DNA from: Trematomus loennbergii
Taxonomy: Eukaryota > Chordata > Actinopteri > Perciformes > Nototheniidae
Assembly (NCBI GenBank): GCA_012861695.1
Contig: JAAOOA010000127.1
Location: forward strand, 30,539,154 to 30,603,153
DNA length: 64,000 nt
Reading direction: 5' to 3'
The position numbers and the translations under genes were made by a program. Positions 56,866-64,000 of the stretch are shown one piece after another. Position 1 is the stretch's first letter. Every line of letters starts with the position of its first letter. The notes beneath the pieces are model-generated. The model saw only the letters and a list, made by a program, of their open reading frames with translations, was not told the origin of the DNA and did not search any database.

Positions 56866-57878
56866 TGGGCTGCTGATGGAAAACTCAAGGTCTGAGCAAT
56901 GACCGGAGGAATTTGCTGAACACTGTAATGCTGCTGTGGCACAAACAGGGTCGTTAAGGGTGAATAAGTACAGGCTTAAGTCCCAGAATAGCTCATTAAT
57001 ATAGTCCATGTGCTGTTGGAGATTCATGGGCGGTCAGACACAACAAACAGGAAGGCGAGATGTAAGGAAAAAACAAGTCTGCACTTTATCAATTTGTTGT
57101 AAATCTAATATTTTAAAGGATGTCTCTGATGTTCGTAACAGATTTTGAATCCTAATGCAGTCCCAGCAGCCGAGCTAATCTTCCAAGCGTGCATTACAGT
57201 GGTATCAAAGATTCTTTTGAAAGGGCTTTTCATCCATGAAACGTTTGTTTTTGATTACCAAAGGAGAGGCTCAGCGAGGGCTGCCCAGTCAGGGGTATTG
57301 GAGATAACGTCTTTTAGCGATCGGCCGTCACACATCCCCCATCAAATATTCATGCTTGAGACTTGGGAGAGTATTCTATATCCCTGCATCCTCCAAAGTC
57401 TCCCATCAGTCTAGTGCTGGGATAGGTAGTCAATGTCTCTGCAAAGAGGCGCCTCCAGAAGAACGGCAGGAAACATGCGCTTCTCCTCTGAGGTATTGTG
57501 TGCTACATCTCATGTTCTCATTGTTGCTCATTCTCCTGCATTTGGGAGGAAATTGTTTGTGATCTCTGGGATTGTGAAGGTTGATTTTGAAATGTAAAAC
57601 TTTAAAGATTACTTATATCTTGAGTTGAATTTTAAAGACTACTGCGATCCACTTGCACCATGCATGAATGTTTGCCTCAAGAATTCATACAATGATATAT
57701 ATTTTCTACTAAAGCTATTTATCTGAACTACCTTTTTTTCGCTTAGGCGTGATTGCTGATTTTGCTATATAGACCAAAAGTGAGCTTAAAACCTTTAAAA
57801 AAGTTTCCCTTGAGTTAAAAGATGATTTCAGAAGATCACAGAGAGCCACTTTACAAACTAATCATGCAATTATTTTGT
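56866..57878. other. non-coding sequence, nothing recognised
   Basis: No gene or named repeat; the 57145-57562 frames have no domain. Confidence 0.4.
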
Positions 57879-57882
57879 TTAA

Positions 57883-58195
57883 AGGAGCCCTATTATGCTC
57901 CCTACAGGTTCATATTTGTATGTTGTGTCTCGACTGTGACATGTCTCCATGCTTCAATGTTCAAAAAGCTCTTTATTTTTCTCATACTGCCTGTGCTGCA
58001 GCACCTCTTTTCACCCTCTGTCTGAAACCAGAGCCCAGTCTGCTCTGATTGGTTAGCTGGCCAGCTCTGATGTGATTTGTCAACTGCTTAGAGATGTCCC
58101 GTCTCCTTAGCATATCACGTGCAATGTGTAGGATGTAAGTTTTACATATTGATGTCATTATGTTACAGTTTTAGTTTGTGGGAGAGAAACTATGA
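57883..58195 (+). mobile_element. TTAA MITE family A, copy lacking its right end
   Basis: After TTAA (57879-57882) it reads AGGAGCCCTATTATGCTCC and keeps the full core (CTGTGCTGCAGCACCTCTTT, CTGTCTGAAACCAGAGCCCA, CTCTGATTGGTTAGCTGGCC) through GATGTCATTATGTTACAG. The right terminus is not present; a GGGAGAGAAACT block near 58181-58192 may be a jump to a more distal part. Confidence 0.83.
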
Positions 58196-58497
58196 CTCGC
58201 GATAGGATCGGCAAATGTTTTCTAGCAGGTGATATGTTGTTGAACTATCAATTCACACGTTGTGGAAATGGCTGAGTAACACTATTAAACACAGACATCG
58301 AGCAGCAGTTTATACAAATCACAGTAGGACTCCAGGAGAAACTAGTCCTGTGAACAAATATGGCTTACGGCCCGTCCACACAGCAGCGTTAAAAAAATCT
58401 GCCAACGCTTCTGCCCATTCACTTTGAATGGGGTGACGTCACTTTGCCTCACTTTTCGCCGAACTGCATTGTGGGAAGCAAAGCGGAGCTTTCCAGG

Positions 58498-58547
58498 CAT
58501 CTCAGGCTTCAAAAGTTGAGCAATGTTCAACTTTTGAAGCTGAGATG
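58498..58547. repeat. 21-bp stem hairpin inside the Harbinger element
   Basis: CATCTCAGGCTTCAAAAGTTG at 58498-58518 plus A pairs with TCAACTTTTGAAGCTGAGATG at 58527-58547, with one bulged G and a 7-base loop. Confidence 0.9.
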
Positions 58548-58669
58548 GAAGCATCAGCCAATCAAATCCCGTTTATGCAAATCTGACAGTACAATCGCGA
58601 GCCAATCAAACCGTGTGTATGCTGGGAGAGACATACTGGGAGAGAGGTCATTTCCTCATATTCCAAAAA

Positions 58670-58786
58670 ATGGAGGAGAAATTAGCGGTAGGGAATCACC
58701 CGGTGCTTTATGACCAGTCCCTATTTACCTACCGGGATACAAACCGGAGGAGCCAGGCATGGAGGGAGGTGCAGAGACAGTGGTAG
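58670..58786 (+). pseudogene. MADF-domain start of a Harbinger accessory protein, truncated
   Basis: The 38-codon frame begins MEEKLAVGNHPVLYDQSLF and continues with TYRDTNRRSQAWREV before a stop at 58784. The order HPVLYD, then a Tyr/Arg-Asp segment, then a Trp-containing AWREV is the first helix pair of a MADF (Myb/SANT-related) domain, as in the second protein of PIF/Harbinger transposons. The frame ends at GGTAGGTTT, which would suit a splice donor in the parent gene. The rest of the protein and the transposase are missing. Confidence 0.75.
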
Positions 58787-58963
58787 GTTTTCGCCTGTTT
58801 GGGGAGTTTATATCCAGTTTACTTCGGGCTTTTTTGCTTCGTATGTCGGGGGCGGGAGATTCATGTGATTGGTTGTTGGTCGCGTTGCTCGCAAAAAATC
58901 CCCAAGCTTCAGATACGCCCACCTCCAAGATTTTTTTAACGCTGCTGTGTGGACGTACCGTTA

Positions 58964-61296
58964 CAGGTTTTTGGTACATTGTGTTACAGCAATTTTAAGG
59001 CTGCATTTTCCTAATTACCCCAAAGTTTTTCGACTAAAATGGAGGCTTAACCTTTAAATGTACCTCAGTATTTTCAGCCGCTGCTATACCTGGTTGGGAG
59101 ATTTCCCATTCAGCTCTTGGCCGTCCACGCTCTGCTTGACCAAAAAGCTAATTCCCTAAGTGCACTTCAATGTATGTGCTGTCATACTGGGTGAAACTGG
59201 GCCATCTTATTGTGTCTCCAGTCCTCATTTCAAAACAGAGCCTTTTGAAAAGCCTGCCAGTGCCCCTTCCTCTCCCTCACTAAATGTGTATGGAGGAGAT
59301 AGTGCATTCTCATGTTATCTGCCACCGGCCTCTTGCCCCTTTAGCCATTTTTCTCATTTCACAGATTTGACCAGGAGGTGACCTTGGTTTTTTTAAGTGC
59401 TTTAAAGGCAGAGCCAAGTCTCCTCTTCCCTTTTTCCCTTCTCACAAATGGAGACACAGAGAGAAGAGAGAGAGAGGGGATTTCTTTCCAGCCTTTTTTT
59501 CAATGGCCTTTTCCCCCCTTCTTTTTTCTTCATCCTCTCTCTGCCCTTAGCCACTGTCCAGTTTTTTTTATAGAGTAGACAGTGATGACAGGCTGTTGTC
59601 TGCTAATTCAAGTGGGTCTGTGCTTTTAATGTAGAAAATGGCCTCGGGAGAGCAGCAGCGTATGTTTATGACACATGACGTCAGGCACAGAGGGCAGCCA
59701 GGGAGTTTGAAGTCGGGTAGACACGCAGTCTATTAGCCGAATGAGATAAAACAAAGAACTAATTGAATATCTTTTCTGCCCTAGAGAATACTTCGCAATA
59801 TTCAAATACTAATCATCTTGTGTCTCAGATGTAGGTAATAATGTATATCCCCGGCCGCAGCTTTACCACCTCACACAAGCGATGGAGAAGAAGACCATAC
59901 GCCTGTGTATGGGGGCTGTACACATGTCAAGTGTGTTTTCTAGTGGAAATAAGCAGCCTCTATTGCCGTCCCTCCCAAGTGCCCCCCTGGCAGAGCGCTA
60001 ATCTGGGTCAAAGTGCTAACTGCTTAGAAGGGCCGTGGAGAAGCTCGGCCACGTATGATACATTTCTCACACCGCACGTCCTTATTATGCGCACCGCAGT
60101 CAGAATGTTGAAAGGCTTTAGTTTTTCCCTTTAACCTCAAACTTAAACATCCAGATAACTCTCTGAATACTTAAGTAGCAACCTCTCTTTCACATCGAGA
60201 CCGTCAGTGACTGTTTCCATCAAGAGGCCGACAGCCAGAGCTACGGTGGCCGACAGGTGCAAACGCGCTACAGTGTCCCAAAACATTTCCATCAGGAGTA
60301 ACGCTGCAGTTTAAGAAACGATATATAAAACACACATGCAAATCCAGAAACATAACCACAAAGTACAAAGCATTTAGAAAACATTGACAAACATGTGCAT
60401 TAAGCAGCACTTTTATTTAACGCTACACATGTTTCGTGAAGTTGGCATGTGTTTTGACACATTTTTGTTAATACCTGTCGGCAACCATATGGATGTCTTT
60501 GATAAAGCAAGTACTGTGTATACTGCCACATCATCAGCATATTATGCTCTTTGATTTCTCTCATTGGTGTCTCATGATAAACGCAGTCACAACTTTAATA
60601 TCACTGATATCATTAAGGATTGGCTGTCGAGCGATGGCACACGTCCCTTAATAGCTATAAATGAGATGAGAAACGTTCCTTTTCTTTGCCAGACAAGTAA
60701 GTAGATATCAAATAGGGGAACAAAGTTGGAACTGTCTGAGGAAGCTCTTTACAATCTCATTTTAATTATGGCCCAGGCTGGATGATCTAGGCGATTGTAC
60801 CACGAAGAGAAAAGGGCCTCAGCCGTTTGTTCTGAATGTTTTGAAGCTTGATTGCTATGAAGGCAGCATCAACGGGTGGCACTTGCTCAGTGTTTCATGA
60901 GAATCTACTCCAGCTTACACCACCTGTGCCTTTGCTGCTCTGAAAAAAAACAAGCCCTAATGTTGATGAATTGAAAAGCTTTGTTGATTTCTCCAACACA
61001 TGCTGGAAGGAGAACAATGCAATGTCCCGAGCTTATTAAAGGCAAGGATGCAGGATAGAAAACCTGTTTGGCGGTGCTTGGAAATATTCTTGTATCATGT
61101 ATTGTAGAGCCTGACAGGTTGAGACCATTTGGGTTTCTTTTATGCTGCAAGGCCTTCTGGGAGAACAGCTGGATGTGCTGGATGTGTCACTGGACTGCTT
61201 CTTTTCCCCTTGAGGGTCGCAGTGGTGGTGGCGGTGGCAGTTGGCGGTGGCAGGGGGAGGGTGGCGCACTTGGACAGTGTGTCTGTAGGGATTGCA

Positions 61297-61298
<2 letters not shown>
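58964..61298. other. non-coding sequence, nothing recognised
   Basis: Pyrimidine-rich and purine-rich tracts at about 59425-59545. The frames (59160-59381, 59841-60134 and others) have no domain that I know. No repeat ends seen. Confidence 0.4.
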
Positions 61299-61350
<52 letters not shown>

Positions 61351-61361
61351 ACACACACTCT
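61299..61361 (+). repeat. (TC)n(AC)n microsatellite
   Basis: A short CT tract followed by about 50 bases of AC, with single CTC interruptions. It creates His-Thr and Cys-Val frames on both strands. Confidence 0.97.
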
Positions 61362-61449
61362 CCCTTCTACCGCAACCTCCACCACACCTCCTCCTCCTCC
61401 TCCCATTAGAGTGAGTGAGCTCAAGCTGCTGACAGCGGTGACAGGAGAG

Positions 61450-61539
61450 GCGATAGGGGAGGGGGGTGCTGCTGTTGACGAGGTGTACATCTGTTCTGAT
61501 CCTCGCCTGTTCTCCGAAGTTTGACGCAGCTGGGATCGG
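61450..61539 (+). repeat. direct repeat, left copy, abutting the hAT-like element
   Basis: From GCGATAGGGGAGG through GACGAGGTGTACATCTGTTC and CCGAAGTTTGACGCAG to GCTGGGATCGG. Its partner at 63180-63277 begins exactly at the element's right end. Confidence 0.95.
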
Positions 61540-61814
61540 CAGAGGTGGGAAGTAGTGGAGTACAAATACTTTGTTACTGTACTTACTACATTTTTCTGGT
61601 ATCAGTACTTTACTCCACTACTTATGTTTCTGACCACTTTTTACTTTGACTTCTTACATTTTGAACACAAATACCTGTACTTTCTACTTCTTACATTTTC
61701 ACAACAGGTTCATTACTTTAGTTTGAATGTGTGTTTGGTGGCGTGATCATTATTATTTAGAGTCATTGCGTGCCTATTGATTTGAACACGATCCGTGTAT
61801 CCATCACTTCCTGA

Positions 61815-62883
61815 GGCCTGTACTACGAAGCCGTTCAACATTAACTGGATATGTTTGAGTTACCCGGTTGACCTAATCCAAAACAAACGTGCTCTCGCTA
61901 AGCGGTCCTACGAGGCTGGTTATCAACTCGTTAACTCAAGCCAGCTTTGACCTATCTAGTTATGTGCGCGTTCACATAAAAGGGGCGGGGTTAGCAACAT
62001 TTGACCAGTCACAAACATGGAGAAGCGTACTGACAGCGCAGCGTCATACTTCCTGAATGAAAATAAAACTACAATATTTGACAAATATGAAGAAGTTAAA
62101 CTTTAAACATCCATGACTTAAACACTTTATCCAGGTGAATACAGCTGGTAAAAGAAAAAGCGTTTGAATGCGTACATTAACAGGTTTATGAAATCACTGC
62201 CCCGTCTAAGACACGAGTGGATCTGACTTTAATTACATTTGACTCCAGTGTTTCGTCAACTTAATGTGTTGCTTAAAATAATACTTCTGCATACAGTATG
62301 TGACACTGTGAGTGTTGCACGGCCAGATACGGCTCAAGAAGCTGACTCAGATAAGGAAATATATGATACATTATGATGTGATATGATATGAATGATAATG
62401 GGACACATCGACGTCTGCACTCACAGTGCCGCGGACTGTACTTACTTCAGTTACTCTGATCCGGTTACTTATGTTGTGGCAGATATTTAAGTAAGCTTTC
62501 TTAATGCTAATGTTATATTAGTCAGATTGCTCTGAAGATGGGAGGGGATATTCTATTAATTTTCACGTTCACACAGTCAGTTGATTTTTGCCGGCTGTCT
62601 TTCCTGCAACGGCAGTTTTTCTGTATTTCCTTTCTCCTGTAATATATGTAATATAGCTTTAAACTCTGCACACTGAGCTCTGATTGGTCAGCAGGCGGTG
62701 CTTTCACTGAGTTGATCTCTTATCCTGCCACCTAACCTGCTCCGGATCAGGCTAGCCGTTCAGCATAAGTTACCATGGAGATCTAGCCTGGTAAGAAGTG
62801 AACCAGCGTCGTAGGACCGGAAACCCAGAGTTTTCCCTGAAGTTAGCTCGCTAAGCGAAAATCCGGCTTCGTAGTACAGGCCT
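61815..62883 (+). mobile_element. TIR element nested in the hAT-like element
   Basis: Ends GGCCTGTACTACGAAGC and GCTTCGTAGTACAGGCCT are a perfect inverted pair. CTGA lies on each side (61811-61814 and 62884-62887), so a 3-4 bp duplication is likely, and removing the element restores a continuous ACTTCCTGATCACTGG. The right part has a GTTACCATGGAGATCTAGCC motif. It contains a short start of a protein-coding gene. Superfamily not settled; the relic protein suggests a Harbinger or IS-EU type. Confidence 0.85.
62017..62106 (+). pseudogene. relic start of a SANT/Myb-like transposon protein
   Basis: ATG at 62017 opens 29 codons, MEKRTDSAASYFLNENKTTI then FDKYEEVKL, and stops at TAA. The pattern of a Phe/Leu-rich helix with KYEEVK resembles the first helix of Myb/SANT-like DNA-binding proteins carried by fish DNA transposons. 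The remaining domain is absent. The call rests on a short motif. Confidence 0.5.
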
Positions 62884-63179
62884 CTGATCACTGGAGGGAC
62901 CAATGAGAACGTTGTCATGTTGCCGTTGTTCAGCATGGAAACATTCATTAGCTAACAATGACATTATTGTTATATTAATATAAAGGGAGGTCAGGTACTC
63001 TTTAAAACAGCTGGTAGTTATGGGTACTTTTTACTTAAGTACATTTCGAAGCCCATACTTCCTTACTTTTACTTGAGTAAAGAAGTTTAGTCAGTGCTTC
63101 TACTTTTACCAGAGTGTTTTTAACACGAGTATCTGTACTTCTACTTGAGTAAAGGATCGGTGTATTTTTGCCATCTCTG

Positions 63180-63277
63180 GCGATAGGGGAGGTGCTGCTG
63201 CTTTTGACGAGGTGAACATCTGTTCTGATCCTCGGTGAAACCGCCTGTCCTCTGAAGTTTGATGCAGCTGGGATCGG
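63180..63277 (+). repeat. direct repeat, right copy, abutting the hAT-like element
   Basis: GCGATAGGGGAGG, TTGACGAGGTGAACATCTGT, CTGAAGTTTGATGCAGCTG and GGATCGG match 61450-61539 with about ten changes plus small indels, including an extra GTGAAAC block. Confidence 0.95.
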
Positions 63278-64000
63278 TAAAGCACGCCAGGTCTGGGGAC
63301 TATTTAATAATCAGAAAAACCACTTGACAGATTACAAGCAAGAAAGTGAGCAAAATAAGAGTTTGTGTTGTTGCCTCAAATAATATGAAGACTACTTTTG
63401 TAGAGACGAGATCCCACCTCAACCATGATTGGCTGTTGTGACACATGGCTGATGGGAATTACATGGTGGATCCCCTAGTAACACAGCTTTCAGGCTTTAA
63501 TTTACCACACAGTATGTTGATAACACCCCTACTGACAATTCCCCATTGCATCCCCATAATTAAGATCATTTTCATGTTTCTATAAGGGGCGTGGATGTCT
63601 GACAAGGGTCGCTAAGTCTTTGTAGATGATAGATTCCTTTGTCTGGCACGCTGTTAGAATTTAGTAATTGGTAAACTGTTTGACCAATTTGAATTATTAA
63701 CAAAACAGCCATTATATAATAAAGGGATTTATTATTCAGCTCTGCGCCTCAATTTTGTTATCAACAAAAGCCTTTGTTACTCTAGGCTTTTTATCGAGAC
63801 GGAAAATCCATTGAAAGTGGCTAAAGGCCTGACACAAAGCAACTGCTGAATCCCTGCAATCTGCAGGCTTAATTGATTATTTGTGCAGAGCTGTATATCT
63901 GCAAGGTGCAGGATACCCAGGGGAAATAATGTAAAACAGATAACAAGATGAAATGAGGGAGAATTGCTTTCTGCTACCCATTTTATTAATCGTTTCCCCT
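63278..64000. other. non-coding sequence, nothing recognised
   Basis: AT-rich with no gene or repeat boundary that I can support. Confidence 0.4.

Larger units (their letters stand above)
58368..58960 (+). mobile_element. PIF/Harbinger-type non-autonomous element
   Basis: Left end CGGCCCGTCCACACAGCAGC continues GTTAAAAAAATC; the right end is its inverted copy, GATTTTTTTAACGCTGCTGT then GTGGACGTACCG, with two mismatches over about 32 bp. TTA occurs on each side (58365-58367 and 58961-58963), a 3-bp TWA duplication typical of PIF/Harbinger. The interior keeps the first exon of a MADF-type protein and a strong hairpin at 58498-58547. Confidence 0.88.
61540..63179. mobile_element. hAT-like non-autonomous element holding another TIR element
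   Basis: It begins CAGAGGTGGGAAGTAGTGG and ends TTTTTGCCATCTCTG, with subterminal AGTACTTT/TACTTGAGTAAAG motifs on both sides. This layout is typical of fish hAT MITEs. The flanks GGGATCGG and GCGATAGG agree at only 6 of 8 bases, and larger direct repeats of 90 and 98 bp lie immediately outside. About 1070 bp of its interior is a second, nested element. Confidence 0.82.

Noticed and set aside
59160..59578. Possible exons in pyrimidine-rich DNA
   Set aside because: The frames lack domains, and low-complexity CCTTTT/TCTCTT tracts explain the absence of stops.
61036..61565. Frames of 102-141 residues on both strands
   Set aside because: They cross the (TC)n(AC)n tract and proline-coding CCT runs, overlap each other on both strands, and show no domain.

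Overview
This looks like an intergenic stretch of a ray-finned (teleost) fish chromosome. The sequence is AT-rich, carries long CA/GT and CTAT/CCAT microsatellites, and has no bacterial-style gene packing. It holds tRNA-derived SINEs and LINE reverse-transcriptase scraps of fish type, plus many small cut-and-paste DNA transposons (hAT, PIF/Harbinger, and elements with TTAA targets). I found no exon of a host gene that I can support. Nearly all open frames are short chance frames or run through simple repeats. The only protein signals I recognise are relics of transposon proteins: two BED-type zinc-finger starts, a hAT transposase C-terminus, a MADF-like start, a short Harbinger-like exon piece, a SANT/Myb-like start, and LINE reverse transcriptase.

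Layout. 0.3-1.4 kb: a 40-bp minisatellite split by a 698-bp terminal-inverted-repeat (TIR) element. 3.1-3.9 kb: a LINE fragment cut by a TTAA-flanked MITE, whose second copy lies inverted at 17.1 kb. 4.8-5.7 kb: a hAT deletion derivative with an exact 8-bp target-site duplication (TSD) and a BED finger relic. 6.1-6.9 kb: a SINE whose tail was hit by a second hAT-like element. 11-16 kb: microsatellites and two SINEs. 22-31.8 kb: several copies of one TTAA MITE (family A). One of these was split by a larger insertion that itself holds another TTAA element (family B) with a perfect 60-bp palindrome. 31.8-32.5 kb: a 57-bp minisatellite of 12 units that grew out of a family A end. 34-35.3 kb: a family A copy holding a hAT end. 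38.2-41.3 kb: a TTAA element, then a hAT with an exact TSD and a transposase relic. 51.6-52.5 kb: another hAT. 55.4-56.9 kb: a degenerate tandem repeat of about 375 bp carrying a Harbinger element. 57.9-59.0 kb: a family A copy and a second Harbinger-type element. 61.3-63.3 kb: a (CA)n tract, then a hAT-like element with another TIR element nested in it, bordered by direct repeats of 90 and 98 bp.

The long stretches between repeats (about 8.5-11.3, 17.5-22, 22.7-25.2, 35.3-38.2, 41.3-47, 47.2-51.6, 52.5-55.4 and 59-61.3 kb) contain no gene or repeat that I can name. Some look like distal regulatory sequence of a gene desert, but I cannot show that without a cross-species alignment. No new functional system is evident. 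The value of the window lies in its nested transposon layers, the long palindrome, and the unusual flanking duplication at 61.5/63.2 kb.
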